The position numbers and the translations under genes were made by a program. Positions 35,065 to 43,979 of a DNA stretch of 64,000 nt are shown in pieces. Positions within the stretch are counted from its first letter, which is position 1. Each line of letters starts with the position of its first letter. The notes under the pieces were generated by a model. That model was not told the origin of the DNA, did no database searches, and saw only the letters and a program-made list of their open reading frames with translations. This stretch comes from Aphanocapsa sp. GSE-SYN-MK-11-07L. GTDB taxonomy: Bacteria > Cyanobacteriota > Cyanobacteriia > Thermosynechococcales > Thermosynechococcaceae. The stretch spans positions 1 to 64,000 of the forward strand of contig JAHHGS010000011.1 in assembly GCA_019359715.1 (NCBI GenBank), read 5' to 3'.

Positions 35065-35460
35065 CTATGCGTCAGTAAAAGCGTCAAGCTGGGTCTGGGT
35101 TCGCTGAGCAGGATAGTGAAACGTCAAGGTTGCATCACCCAGCGTAATCACATCTCCATCCAGCAAAAAGATTCGATCGAGCACAGGTCGCTGATTCACA
35201 AAGGAGCCATTCAGGCTCCCCGCATCCGAGAAGTAAGCAAAGTAGAGATTGCCCACCGGCACGAGTTCAATCGTCGCGTGCAGACGAGAGACAGACTTGC
35301 TCGGCAAAATGATCTGATTTTTTTTGCCTCGACCAATCTGCCAGTTGGGATGATGGTCTAGACAAAGCAGTTGCTGCTTTTGATCAAGAGATATTTTTAA
35401 CTGAGGCAATCCTTCCAGAGAAGTAGGCTGAGACTCTGAAGCAAGGCAGGAGGTGGACAT
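35065..35460 (-). CDS. FHA-domain protein
   Basis: 131 residues, almost entirely one forkhead-associated domain: IGRGKKNQIILP, SVSRLHATIE and the loop GSLNGSFVNQRPV, which together bind phosphothreonine peptides. There is no catalytic or DNA-binding partner domain. It probably reads out Ser/Thr kinase signals; the partner is unknown. A perfect 16-bp palindrome lies 50 bases upstream. Confidence 0.93.
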   Translation of the reverse strand: MSTSCLASESQPTSLEGLPQLKISLDQKQQLLCLDHHPNWQIGRGKKNQIILPSKSVSRLHATIELVPVGNLYFAYFSDAGSLNGSFVNQRPVLDRIFLLDGDVITLGDATLTFHYPAQRTQTQLDAFTDA

Positions 35461-35773
35461 TGGTTTAGGTGACTCAATTGGGCATCAACAGGCTTGTCAG
35501 ATTCTATCGAAAGCGATATCGCTTTGATTTAGTAATTGGGATCAGTCTATTGGCACTATAGACGCACCATAAACGATCGCCCAACCGTGAGATTACGGAC
35601 TTTGTGCTGTCAAACTTTAACGTTGATGGTAAGTTGGTGGGCGACGATAAAAGTCTGTCAGCCTAAGATTTGCGATTTTCAGGAATGAATAGTGGTCTGC
35701 AAGTCACGAGATTGAGCGTCTCGACATTACCCAAGCCCCTCAAACTTGTTTCAAAATTTAGGATCACCAGCGA
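35461..35773. promoter_or_regulatory. divergent intergenic region with a 16-bp palindrome
   Basis: The 313-base gap between the FHA gene (minus) and the epimerase gene (plus) contains no credible gene. AAAGCGATATCGCTTT at 35510-35525 is a perfect palindrome 50 bases upstream of the FHA start. It may be an operator, or an altered HIP1-like site (GCGATATCGC contains the octamer with two bases inserted). Confidence 0.4.
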
Positions 35774-36634
35774 ATGAAAGCGTTGATTTTGGGGTGTGGC
35801 TATACGGGCAGTCATTTGGCCCGCCGATTGCAAGCGCAAGGTGTGACCGTAAACATCACCACGCAATCGGGGATTGCCCCGGCTGGCGTTAGCGCCGCTT
35901 GCTTTGCCTTTAGCTGTGATAGCGCTGGCGGCAAATTTCCGCTCACTCCAGAAGCACTACAGGGCGTGACCCATGTACTCACTACGATCCCGCCCGATCG
36001 CCAAGGCATTGACCCCGTCGTGCATTGTCTGCTGTCAGACCTAGAGCGGCTCAAGTTAACCTGGTTTGGCTATCTTTCAACCACCGGGGTTTACGGCGAT
36101 ACGCACGGAGCTTGGGTGGATGAAACAACGCCAACCAACCCTCAGCATGGGCGATCGCGGCAGCGGGTGGCGGCCGAAACCAGCTTGCTCAAGGCCAGTT
36201 TGCCGACTCACATTTTTCGGCTACCGGGCATTTATGGACTCGGACGCAACACCTTCGATCGGCTAAGGGCAGGCAAAGCCCAGCGGATTGATCGCCCCGG
36301 TCATGTGTTTAGCCGCGTTCATGTCGATGATATTGTCCAAACCCTCTGGCGATCAATGCAACAGCCCACCCCCGGCGAAATCTACAATATCTGTGATGAT
36401 CAACCCTCAGAAGCTAGCAGTTTAATTACCGAAGCGGCTGAGCTGCTGGGCATTCAGCCCCCAGACTTGATCCCATTTAGTCAGGTGCAAATGAGTCCAA
36501 TGGCAGCCTCATTTTGGAGTGAGTGCCGCCGGGTTTCTAATCGCAAAATCAAAGACAAGCTGGGAGTGCAACTGCTCTATCCCACCTATCGAGAGGGGTT
36601 GAGAGAAATTCGGCAACAGGAGCTAGCTTCCTAG
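35774..36634 (+). CDS. NAD(P)-binding epimerase/SDR-like protein (YeeZ-type)
   Basis: 286 residues with a Rossmann motif LILGCGYTGSHLARRL at residues 4-19. Then YLSTTGVYGDTHGAWVDET near residue 100 replaces the usual YxxxK region, and IFRLPGIYGLGRNTFDR and RVHVDDIVQ follow, as in the extended SDR proteins of YeeZ type. No strict YxxxK pair is seen where expected, so catalysis is uncertain. Function unknown; in the same direction as the MFS gene that follows. Confidence 0.82.
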   Translation: MKALILGCGYTGSHLARRLQAQGVTVNITTQSGIAPAGVSAACFAFSCDSAGGKFPLTPEALQGVTHVLTTIPPDRQGIDPVVHCLLSDLERLKLTWFGYLSTTGVYGDTHGAWVDETTPTNPQHGRSRQRVAAETSLLKASLPTHIFRLPGIYGLGRNTFDRLRAGKAQRIDRPGHVFSRVHVDDIVQTLWRSMQQPTPGEIYNICDDQPSEASSLITEAAELLGIQPPDLIPFSQVQMSPMAASFWSECRRVSNRKIKDKLGVQLLYPTYREGLREIRQQELAS

Positions 36635-36690
36635 GGCGGTTTTCTCATCGCACTCGTGAATACACTCAATTCACAAATTTAAAGCAGCAC

Positions 36691-37863
36691 ATGAATTACA
36701 AAACATCGGCTCTTTGGTTTGTCATTTTTCTTGGTGTGGTCAGCCTCTGTGCCGATGCCACCTATGAGGGGGCGCGTAGCATCACAGGAGCCTATCTAGG
36801 CAGCCTGGGCACGAGTGGCACTATCGTTGGACTGGTGGCAGGACTGGGAGAACTGATTGGTTATGGGCTACGGATTGCAATTGGTTTTCTTAGCGATCGC
36901 ACCCGACAATACTGGCGCATTACCACTCTGGGGTATGCCATCAACACGGCTGTAGTGCCCCTGCTAGCCTTCACGAGCACTTGGCCTGCTGCTGTTGGTC
37001 TGATGATCGCCGAACGCACGGGCAAAGCCATTCGTACCCCACCGCGTGATGTGTTGCTCTCCCACGGAGCGATGCAAATCGGTCGCGGCTTTGGCTTTGG
37101 TTTGCATGAAGCAATGGATCAAATTGGCGCGGTGGCGGGGCCGCTGATCGTTGCTGCAATGCTGTCGTGGCAGTTTGGCTACCGGGGCGGCTTTGCAATT
37201 TTGGTCATCCCTGCTGTTGTCGGTTTAGCAGTGCTGTTGGTGATTCAGCGCATCTACCCAAACCCTAGAGATTTTGAACCGCAGGTCGCCAATTTAGAAA
37301 CCACTGGACTGCCCCAATTGTTTTGGCTTTACCTGGGGGCGATCGCACTGATTGCCGCAGGTTTTGCCGATTTTCCCCTGATTGCTTTTCACCTCCAGCA
37401 AACCGGAGTCGAAGCCACCAGCCAAATTCCCCTGCTCTATGCACTGGCGATGGGAGTTGATGCGATCGCCGCTCTGATCTTTGGTCACTGGTTTGACCGG
37501 ATAGGACTCTGGAGCCTAGCGCTGGCCGTGTCGCTTTCTCTCTTCTTTGCCCCGCTGGTGTTTAGCAGTAGCTTTGCGCTGGCTATTGTTGGCATGGTGC
37601 TGTGGGGGATCGGTATGGGTGCCCAAGAGTCAATTATGAAAGCTGCCGTTGCTGGGATTGTGCCTGCCTATTGTCGTGGTTCAGCATTCGGCATTTTCAA
37701 CACGGGCTATGGTTTCGCCTGGTTTGCGGGCAGTGCCTTAATGGGAGTGCTGTACGATTATTCCAAAAGCGCGTTGATTATGGTTTCTATGGCTCTCCAG
37801 TTAGTCGCAATTCCTGCTCTCATTTGGGTAAACCGCCATGTTCCGAGAGAATCAGCACCTTGA
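36691..37863 (+). CDS. MFS transporter
   Basis: 390 residues and about 11-12 membrane segments. The loop GFLSDRTRQYWR between helices 2 and 3 is the major facilitator motif A. The opening LGVVSLCADATYEGARSITG is typical of a bacterial subgroup of unknown substrate. It follows the epimerase gene by 56 bases and may be cotranscribed with it. Substrate not predictable. Confidence 0.9.
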   Translation: MNYKTSALWFVIFLGVVSLCADATYEGARSITGAYLGSLGTSGTIVGLVAGLGELIGYGLRIAIGFLSDRTRQYWRITTLGYAINTAVVPLLAFTSTWPAAVGLMIAERTGKAIRTPPRDVLLSHGAMQIGRGFGFGLHEAMDQIGAVAGPLIVAAMLSWQFGYRGGFAILVIPAVVGLAVLLVIQRIYPNPRDFEPQVANLETTGLPQLFWLYLGAIALIAAGFADFPLIAFHLQQTGVEATSQIPLLYALAMGVDAIAALIFGHWFDRIGLWSLALAVSLSLFFAPLVFSSSFALAIVGMVLWGIGMGAQESIMKAAVAGIVPAYCRGSAFGIFNTGYGFAWFAGSALMGVLYDYSKSALIMVSMALQLVAIPALIWVNRHVPRESAP

Positions 37864-37977
37864 TTGCATGAACACCGCTTTCACACTGGTGAACCAGAGG
37901 TCTAGTGATCCCAGTCTCACGGGCAAGGAAAGAGCCAGTCAAGTTATAATTTTTGCGAATGCATCCAGAGGGCTTCC

Positions 37978-38283
37978 ATGACCAACCCGCTACTTCACGC
38001 TTTTTTTCTAGGCAGAGCCACTGCTGAAGTTCTCTCGGAAGAAGTAGGACATACGTTGACAAATCTGCTAGCTGAAGTCGGCAGATTTGACGCTGAACAG
38101 CGAGAGCGGCTGCGCCAGTTTACGACTCAGGTAATGGAGCGGGCCAGCCAAGAGGCTAGTTCGGCTGAGCGATCGGGGGTGAGCGCTCCTGCTACCGACT
38201 TGCAAGCCACGATTGATGAACTGAGGGCAGAGATTGCTCGGGTGCGGGCTGAACTCCAAAACTATCGCAATCGCGCCACCTAG
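37978..38283 (+). CDS. conserved cyanobacterial protein (DUF6825-like)
   Basis: 101 residues, wholly helical and charged. The start, NPLLHAFFLGRATAEVLSEE, and GRFDAEQRERLRQFTTQVME resemble a conserved cyanobacterial family that I believe is DUF6825; the C-terminus (DELRAEIARVRAELQNYRN) is a coiled coil. It lacks a signal peptide. It sits 75 bases before the ABC1 kinase gene in the same direction. Function unknown. Confidence 0.65.
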   Translation: MTNPLLHAFFLGRATAEVLSEEVGHTLTNLLAEVGRFDAEQRERLRQFTTQVMERASQEASSAERSGVSAPATDLQATIDELRAEIARVRAELQNYRNRAT

Positions 38284-38358
38284 GCGCTAAATGATAGCTC
38301 AGCTTGTTTACGCTCTTGATCGCTTGCTCACCGTGTATAGTCTCAATTAGGAATATCC

Positions 38359-40071
38359 GTGTCTCTCCCTCCCCAGGCATCGGTTGGGTTACAGCAAACC
38401 AACAGAGTCTATCGCTGGAATCGCGAGAGCTATTCGCGTACCCGTCGGTTCGTTGATATCTGGGCCTTTGTCTTGCAGTTTTTACTGGGACGCTGGCTGC
38501 TCAAAAAGAACTGGAGCTATCGAGGCGGCATCACTGATGCCAAGCAAGCCGCTCGCCGGAAGGCGCAAGCGATTTGGGTGCGGGAAACCATGCTGGAGTT
38601 GGGCCCGACCTTTATTAAGGTAGGGCAGCTCTTTTCCACTCGGGCTGATCTCTTTCCGGCTGAGTATGTTGAAGAACTTTCAAAGCTGCAAGACCAAGTG
38701 CCTGCGTTTAGCTATGAGCAAATAGAAGCGATCGTTGAGCACGATTTTGGCAAAACGATTCCAGAGCTTTACCGCAGCTTTGACCCAATTCCGTTGGCAG
38801 CGGCCAGTTTGGGGCAAGTCCACAAAGCCCAGCTCCACTCTGGCGAAGAGGTGGTGGTAAAGGCTCAGCGCCCTGGCTTAAAGCAGTTGTTTAAGATTGA
38901 CCTAGAGATCTTAAAAGGGATTACTCGCTACTTTCAAAATCATCCTGACTGGGGTAAAGGTCGAGATTGGATGGGGATTTATGAAGAATGCTGCCGCATT
39001 CTTTACGAAGAAATTGATTACCTGAACGAAGGCCGGAATGCCGACACGTTTCGGCGCAACTTTCGCGGGTTTGACTGGGTGTACGTGCCGAGAGTCTACT
39101 GGCGCTATTCTTCGCCACGGGTACTGACCTTAGAGTATGCGCCCGGCATTAAGATCAGTCATTATGAAGCCCTGGAAGCGGCGGGGTTAGACCGCAAGGA
39201 ATTGGCCCAGCTAGGCGCAAGAGCCTATTTGCATCAGCTTCTGGACAATGGGTTTTTCCATGCTGATCCCCATCCGGGCAACATTGCCGTCAATACTGAG
39301 GGGGTGTTAATTTTTTATGATTTTGGCATGATGGGGCAGGTGCAGCCGCTCACCCGTGAGAAACTCTTAAAAACCTTTTTTGGGATTGCTCAGAAAGATG
39401 GGGAGCAAGTGGTGGCCTCACTGATTGAGTTAGGAGCATTGGCTCCAACCAGCGATATGGGCCCAGTCCGGCGGTCAGTCCAGTACATGCTGGACAACTT
39501 TATGGATCAGCCGTTTGAAAACCAGTCTGTGGCTCAAATCAGCGATGACCTGTACGAAATTGCCTACGATCAGCCCTTTCGCTTTCCGGCTACGTTTACC
39601 TTTGTAATGCGGGCTTTTTCAACCCTGGAAGGTGTGGGCAAGGGTTTAGACCCAGATTTTAACTTTATGGAGGTTGCAAGACCTTTTGCAACAACGCTGA
39701 TGACAAATGGTGGATTTTCTAACAACGACGGTAACTTAATCGGTGAACTCAGTCGCCAAGCGGCCCAAGTTAGCAGCACGGCCCTGGGCTTGCCCCGCCG
39801 CTTGGAGCAGACCCTAGACAAGCTAGAGAATGGCGACTTGCGAATGCGGGTGCGCTCAATTGAAAGCGATCGCCTCCTCCGGCGCCTAGCTAGCGTTAAC
39901 ATGGGGACTAACTATGTGGTTTTGATCGGCAGTTTTACGGTTTCGGCTACGATCTTATTAGTCAATCAATTTGTTTGGTTGGCGGCGATCGCTGCTTTTG
40001 CAGCAGTAGTTGCTTTGATCGCCTACGTTAGGCTAATCATGAGGCTAAATAAATCTGACCGGATGCCTTAA
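38359..40071 (+). CDS. ABC1/UbiB-family atypical kinase
   Basis: 570 residues, starting at GTG with AGGA about seven bases upstream. The ABC1 core is complete: the KxGQ motif FIKVGQLFSTRADLFP, the Ala-rich loop AAASLGQVHKAQL, catalytic Lys in VVKAQRPG, EEIDYLNEGRNADTF, HADPHPGNIAV and the DFG-like YDFGMMG. A C-terminal pair of membrane helices (about 510-560) anchors it. Relatives affect quinone or prenyl-lipid metabolism. It is followed by a PP2C phosphatase gene. Confidence 0.95.
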   Translation: MSLPPQASVGLQQTNRVYRWNRESYSRTRRFVDIWAFVLQFLLGRWLLKKNWSYRGGITDAKQAARRKAQAIWVRETMLELGPTFIKVGQLFSTRADLFPAEYVEELSKLQDQVPAFSYEQIEAIVEHDFGKTIPELYRSFDPIPLAAASLGQVHKAQLHSGEEVVVKAQRPGLKQLFKIDLEILKGITRYFQNHPDWGKGRDWMGIYEECCRILYEEIDYLNEGRNADTFRRNFRGFDWVYVPRVYWRYSSPRVLTLEYAPGIKISHYEALEAAGLDRKELAQLGARAYLHQLLDNGFFHADPHPGNIAVNTEGVLIFYDFGMMGQVQPLTREKLLKTFFGIAQKDGEQVVASLIELGALAPTSDMGPVRRSVQYMLDNFMDQPFENQSVAQISDDLYEIAYDQPFRFPATFTFVMRAFSTLEGVGKGLDPDFNFMEVARPFATTLMTNGGFSNNDGNLIGELSRQAAQVSSTALGLPRRLEQTLDKLENGDLRMRVRSIESDRLLRRLASVNMGTNYVVLIGSFTVSATILLVNQFVWLAAIAAFAAVVALIAYVRLIMRLNKSDRMP

Positions 40072-40098
40072 GACCCATTGACAACTTGTACAATTTCT

Positions 40099-40827
40099 AT
40101 GAAACCTCTGTTTACAGGGCTGAGCGACCAAGGACTGCTCCGCACCGCCAACCAAGACGCCTACTGCATTGACGAATCAGAGGGGCGATTTTTTATCGTC
40201 GCCGACGGCATGGGGGGACATGCTGGTGGGCAAGAAGCCAGCCGGATGGCGACAGCAGCAATTAGCGATTATCTGACCGAATACTGGAACGCCGAACTGA
40301 GTGCCCCAGAGTTGCTCCAGGAAGCTTTACTCAAAGCCAACCAAGCGATTGTGGCTGACCAAGAGCAGAACCCAGAGCGCTCAGACATGGGGACAACGGT
40401 TGTAACCGTTATCTTTCCCCCAGGCGCAGAGAAGCCTTGGTGTGCCCACGTCGGCGATTCTCGCCTCTATCGGCTGCGCGGGTCTCAATTGACCCAGATT
40501 ACCGAAGACCACACCTGGATTGCCCATGCCGTCAAGACAGGAGTGCTGTTGCCTGAACAAGCTCGCAACCACCCGTGGCGGCACGTGCTGGCCCAGTGTT
40601 TAGGGCGGGAAGAAATTGAAAACATTGATGTCCAGGAAATTGATGTCCAGTCCGGCGATCGGCTGTTGATCTGTAGCGATGGGCTGACCGAAGAGCTACC
40701 CGATCCATTAATTGCCATTTACCTGGAAGAAGAAAATCACGAGAAAGCGGCGATCGGATTAGTCGAAGCAGCCAAAGACAAGGGTGGGCGAGATAACATT
40801 ACCGTGGTGATTATTACGATTCCCTAG
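40099..40827 (+). CDS. PP2C-type protein phosphatase
   Basis: 242 residues from MKPLFTGLSDQG; a TTG at 40078 would add seven residues. All PP2C metal-binding motifs are seen: GLLRTANQDAY, VADGMGGHAGGQEAS, MGTTV, HVGDSRLYRL, CSDGLTEELPD and GGRDNITVV. It is a Mn/Mg-dependent Ser/Thr phosphatase of the short bacterial (PphA/PrpC) class. Nearness to the ABC1 kinase gene suggests cotranscription, not necessarily a shared substrate. Confidence 0.95.
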   Translation: MKPLFTGLSDQGLLRTANQDAYCIDESEGRFFIVADGMGGHAGGQEASRMATAAISDYLTEYWNAELSAPELLQEALLKANQAIVADQEQNPERSDMGTTVVTVIFPPGAEKPWCAHVGDSRLYRLRGSQLTQITEDHTWIAHAVKTGVLLPEQARNHPWRHVLAQCLGREEIENIDVQEIDVQSGDRLLICSDGLTEELPDPLIAIYLEEENHEKAAIGLVEAAKDKGGRDNITVVIITIP

Positions 40828-40834
40828 ATAAAGC

Positions 40835-40907
40835 CAGAAGGTAAAGTGCAGACAGCATCCTTGAGCAATCTTGACTAGGATGGACTATCGGCGATTGTTG
40901 CCTTCTG
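40835..40907. terminator. possible long-loop terminator between convergent genes
   Basis: CAGAAGG (40835-40841) pairs with CCTTCTG (40901-40907), extendable by a few imperfect pairs, and is followed by CCTTTCTT. The 59-base loop makes it weak; the position between convergent genes is the main support. Confidence 0.3.
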
Positions 40908-40915
40908 CCTTTCTT

Positions 40916-41176
40916 CTAGGTCTGCGAGTTGAGGGCTTCTAAGAGCCACGGATCAACCGGTTGCCCATCTTTGCGCTTCAACTCAATTTGAACTTGATAA
41001 ACTAGACCCGAACCAGGAGCCGCGGGCTGGCGATGGAAGATAACTTCGTAGTCTTGGGGATTTTCTTGCCGCTGCTGCAACCAATCTTGCACTTTGGTGG
41101 TGGCAAACAACGATTGTCCCTCGTTAAACATCCGAGTGATTTGCAGTTGCAGATTATAGGGAGTGAAGCGAGCCAT
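40916..41176 (-). CDS. hypothetical protein
   Basis: 86 residues from MARFTPYNLQ; a start at 41254 would overlap the gene upstream. It has no signal peptide or membrane segment and looks like a small alpha/beta domain (LVYQVQIELKRKDGQPVDPW). It begins 70 bases after the HTH-GrpE-like gene on the same strand and is likely its operon partner. No family recognised. Confidence 0.6.
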   Translation of the reverse strand: MARFTPYNLQLQITRMFNEGQSLFATTKVQDWLQQRQENPQDYEVIFHRQPAAPGSGLVYQVQIELKRKDGQPVDPWLLEALNSQT

Positions 41177-41246
41177 AGCGACAGTCAGGCAAGATTTGCT
41201 TTTCGATCTTAGCTGCTGATGCTCAGCAATAGCAGATTTGTAGGCT

Positions 41247-41912
41247 CTAAGCATTAGAAACCAGGCTCACTTTGGCCCGATGGAGCAGGCGATCGCCCTG
41301 CTGATAGCCAACATAGTCCACCTTAACTAGGGTGGCTGGTGTAACCGTGCCCTGCTGCAACTGGTGTCGCTGCGGGTCATAGGCAACTTCTGCCCCAATT
41401 TCGCCAATCGGTTCAATGTGCCAGTGCTTGAGCAGGTCTTCGACGGGTCGCAGGAGGGGCAAGAGCTTAACGGCTGGCAACTGCGGGTTTTGGCGGGCAG
41501 CTTGAGCCGCTTTTGGCCATTGAATTAACCAAGATTCTAAGATTTGCAAACTTTCTGCTTGGAAAGCCTGCTGAAGCGTCTGCTGCTGTTGAGCAAGCTG
41601 GTCTGAGAGACGCTGATACTCTTGCTTAAGGGCTTGAATTTCAGCTTGATTAGAGTCTGAGGGAGGCGAGGCGATGGCTTCGCCTCCCCAGAGGGAAATC
41701 GCTGACCCGAAAGATGCCAGTAGCTCTTCTAAGCTGATATGCAGGACTTGAGCCAGTTTTTGCAGGCTGTCTAGTCGCCAGAGCTGGATTTGCCCCTGCC
41801 TCAGATTTTTAATTTGCTGCCGCGAGAATCCAGCTTGGTAAAGGGCCTGAAAGCTTGGCAATCCGCTAGATTGCATGAAGCGCCGCAGTTGAGGTGTATA
41901 GTCTGTCGGCAT
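41247..41912 (-). CDS. HTH and GrpE-like fusion protein
   Basis: 221 residues from MPTDYTPQLR. The first 70 residues form a helix-turn-helix (FQALYQAGFSRQQIKNLRQG and LAQVLHISLEELLA, Xre-like). A coiled coil (about 80-130) leads to a C-terminal part GEIGAEVAYDPQRHQLQQG, then VKVDYVGYQQGDRLLHRAKV, which matches the beta-domain of GrpE, the nucleotide exchange factor of DnaK. A palindromic repeat is inserted in frame near residue 78. Whether it regulates transcription in response to DnaK state, or is only a specialised exchange factor, is unknown. No dnaK nearby. Confidence 0.78.
   Translation of the reverse strand: MPTDYTPQLRRFMQSSGLPSFQALYQAGFSRQQIKNLRQGQIQLWRLDSLQKLAQVLHISLEELLASFGSAISLWGGEAIASPPSDSNQAEIQALKQEYQRLSDQLAQQQQTLQQAFQAESLQILESWLIQWPKAAQAARQNPQLPAVKLLPLLRPVEDLLKHWHIEPIGEIGAEVAYDPQRHQLQQGTVTPATLVKVDYVGYQQGDRLLHRAKVSLVSNA
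41661..41688. repeat. in-frame palindromic repeat within the HTH-GrpE-like gene
   Basis: GGGAGGCGA (41661-41669) and TTCGCCTCCC (41679-41688) form a strong stem with a 9-base loop. It encodes the odd stretch WGGEAIASPPSD between the HTH and the coiled coil, as expected for a short repeat inserted into a linker. Confidence 0.55.
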
Positions 41913-41973
41913 CACTTTGCCAAGAAACAACTCTTTATGATGATCCTATAGCGCCTGTGGCGCTGCTCGAGCA

Positions 41974-42153
41974 ATGATCAAATTTCCAGAATTGATAGAT
42001 GCTGAAGATTTTTGTTACGTCTTGGAGTCGCTAGATCTGTCGGTCAGACGCTGGCGCTGTCCTGTTTGTCACAGTGAAATTGACCGTGATCAAAACGCGG
42101 CTGTGAACATCAAAATGGTTGGGGCTTCAACCATGAGGGTAGAGGATGTTTGA
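41974..42153 (+). pseudogene. TnpB C-terminal relic (IS200/IS605 type)
   Basis: A 59-codon stretch whose second half, LESLDLSVRRWRCPVCHSEI followed by DRDQNAAVNIKMVG, is the end of TnpB: half of the zinc finger (CPVC) and the RuvC III motif DRDxNAAxN. The rest of the protein (about 350 residues) is missing and the first 20 codons are unrelated, so it is a dead fragment. Confidence 0.75.
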
Positions 42154-42460
42154 CAACTCACCTTGCAATCCTTGCTCGAGCCTCGAATCCCAGGACTTTA
42201 GCGAAGCGGCGCCGTGGGGTTAGGTCAATCGCAAATGTCTAGAACTGGAAAACAATTGCTGATTATTACAATCGCACGGCTGAGTGCAGCAAGTTTGCTA
42301 CGTTTATCAATGCCGATCTAAATCTCTTACTTAAGACTTATAGTCTGCCGTTTATCTACTCAGTTTGTTTTTTGTTGTTTTTCTCGGTCGGATATTACTT
42401 AGCGAATTATCTTCTAACCCTCTCGAAAATTTTAATTTATGGAGAATAAGGATCAAGATT
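42154..42460. other. 307-base gap after the TnpB relic
   Basis: The first about 90 bases (to roughly 42235, with GCGGCGCCGTGGGGTTAGG) look like the right end of the same IS200/IS605-type element. The remainder is AT-rich leader of the next gene; AAGGA near 42448 may act as its ribosome site. Nothing else recognised. Confidence 0.4.
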
Positions 42461-43231
42461 ATGTACGATGATGCGAACAGTTTAGAGGCGATCGCCAGAA
42501 AAGATTACTCAGTTGATATTGGTGGGTTTCTGAGCCGAGGCTGGGAAATTTTTACCCAAAATCCGCTTGGCTTCATTGGCTTTTGCATTCTGACCGTAGT
42601 TATTAGTTTTGTTTTAAGCTACATTCCTTTCATTGGGACAATTGCAAATATCGTTATTTCTTACGTTCTACCAGCAGGGTACTACATTGTTGCTTTCAAA
42701 ATTAGCAGAGGGCAGCTATCTGAGTTTGGTGATTTTTTCAAAGGCTTTCAAAACACCTATTTTTTGCCTGTCTTTTTAGCAACTTTAGTGGTGAGCATCT
42801 TTGTTGGTGTACTCTGTTTGCCATTTCTCGTCGGAGCCGTGTTAAGCTTCTACGGAATTTTTCAGCAAATGGCAGCACAGAGTGGAGACCCTAGCTTACC
42901 GGATCTATCTATTCCTGGAGCTTTAACCGGGGCACTTTTGGTGCTGGGGCTAATTTTATTGATACCTGCAATCTACCTGGGCATTGCGTACACTTTTTCA
43001 ATTCCACTCATTGTTGACCGTAAGGCTGACTTTTGGTCGGCAATGGAAACTAGCCGCAAATTAATTACACGCCATTGGTTTCCCTTCTTTGGCTTTTCGA
43101 TTGTCCTAGGCTTGATCAACTTTGCTGGTGTTTTGGCTTGCGGTGTTGGTGCGTTATTTACGATACCACTGACGATTTGCGCGATCGCCGCTGCCTACGA
43201 GAACATTATCGGACTCACGCCAGAAAGCTAA
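42461..43231 (+). CDS. multi-pass membrane protein, unknown function
   Basis: 256 residues from MYDDANSLEA; the ORF is open further upstream but AAGGA lies about nine bases before this ATG. A soluble start (VDIGGFLSRGWEIFTQNPLGF) leads to about six hydrophobic helices (about 38-58, 62-82, 108-135, 165-190, 218-245). The GW-x-IF-x-N pattern at the beginning resembles the glycerophosphoryl-diester-phosphodiesterase-associated or DUF975-type membrane proteins. Function unknown. It is AT-richer than its neighbours. Confidence 0.75.
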   Translation: MYDDANSLEAIARKDYSVDIGGFLSRGWEIFTQNPLGFIGFCILTVVISFVLSYIPFIGTIANIVISYVLPAGYYIVAFKISRGQLSEFGDFFKGFQNTYFLPVFLATLVVSIFVGVLCLPFLVGAVLSFYGIFQQMAAQSGDPSLPDLSIPGALTGALLVLGLILLIPAIYLGIAYTFSIPLIVDRKADFWSAMETSRKLITRHWFPFFGFSIVLGLINFAGVLACGVGALFTIPLTICAIAAAYENIIGLTPES

Positions 43232-43276
43232 CGCTAGCAATCATTCAAGTCAGGCACTGATGCCGCTGCCGCAAGC

Positions 43277-43756
43277 TTAAAAAGGAATGTCATCGTAGTT
43301 GGGCAGATCTGCCGCTGCTGCTGGTTGAGGGGCAGGAGTGGCGGCTGGCTTACTGACCGCAGGCGTAGATTTGGGGGCAGCAGCAGGAGCAGCGGCTTTT
43401 GCAGGGGTTGCTTCAGGGCTGGCCACTGCTACAGTTGAAGTCATTGTGCCTTCGGCTCCTAACAGGTGAACGCGGCTAGCCGTCATGGAGGCTTGTTTTT
43501 CTTTAAATCCTTCCGGGCGATCGACCGTGGTCATGGTGAGGCGGCCTTCAATCACCACTTTATCGCCGGTGTGAAATTGCTCTTGGATTTGCTGAGCGAG
43601 GGTGCCCCAGCCAATCACTTTGAGGCTGCTGGCTGGATCTTCTGCCCGCAAACCTGCAAACTGAACCATCATTTCGGCGATCGCCATCTGCCCTTCCTGG
43701 GTATAGCGCAGTTCTGGGTCTTTAATAATTTCTGCCATGAGCACACAACTGTTCAT
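43277..43756 (-). CDS. ssb: single-stranded DNA-binding protein
   Basis: 159 residues from MNSCVLMAEIIKDPELRYTQ. The OB fold covers about 1-105 (VIGWGTLAQQIQEQFHTGDK, VVIEGRL). A long Ala/Pro linker (SPEATPAKAAAPAA onward) ends in the acidic tip DDIPF that binds repair partners. Start at 43756 is supported by the family N-terminus; a start at 43777 is possible. Cyanobacteria often have more than one SSB. Confidence 0.93.
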   Translation of the reverse strand: MNSCVLMAEIIKDPELRYTQEGQMAIAEMMVQFAGLRAEDPASSLKVIGWGTLAQQIQEQFHTGDKVVIEGRLTMTTVDRPEGFKEKQASMTASRVHLLGAEGTMTSTVAVASPEATPAKAAAPAAAPKSTPAVSKPAATPAPQPAAAADLPNYDDIPF

Positions 43757-43979
43757 TGTTGTTCTCCCTGCCGTCAAGTAGTGGCTTATTCTGGATAGCT
43801 TTGAGTTAGAGCTTTGGGTTCAAACTTCAGGTTAGCGTTCAAACAGTAGTCTAACAAGGTCAGTTTAGCGTTAATCGTCGATAGAATTTGCGTAAGATTA
43901 ACTGTCGGGCTGCATTTTTACAGTCTGGATTCTGGGTCAAAGCTCAGCGACTCTTGAGAGCGGACAGTAAGGCATTGTT

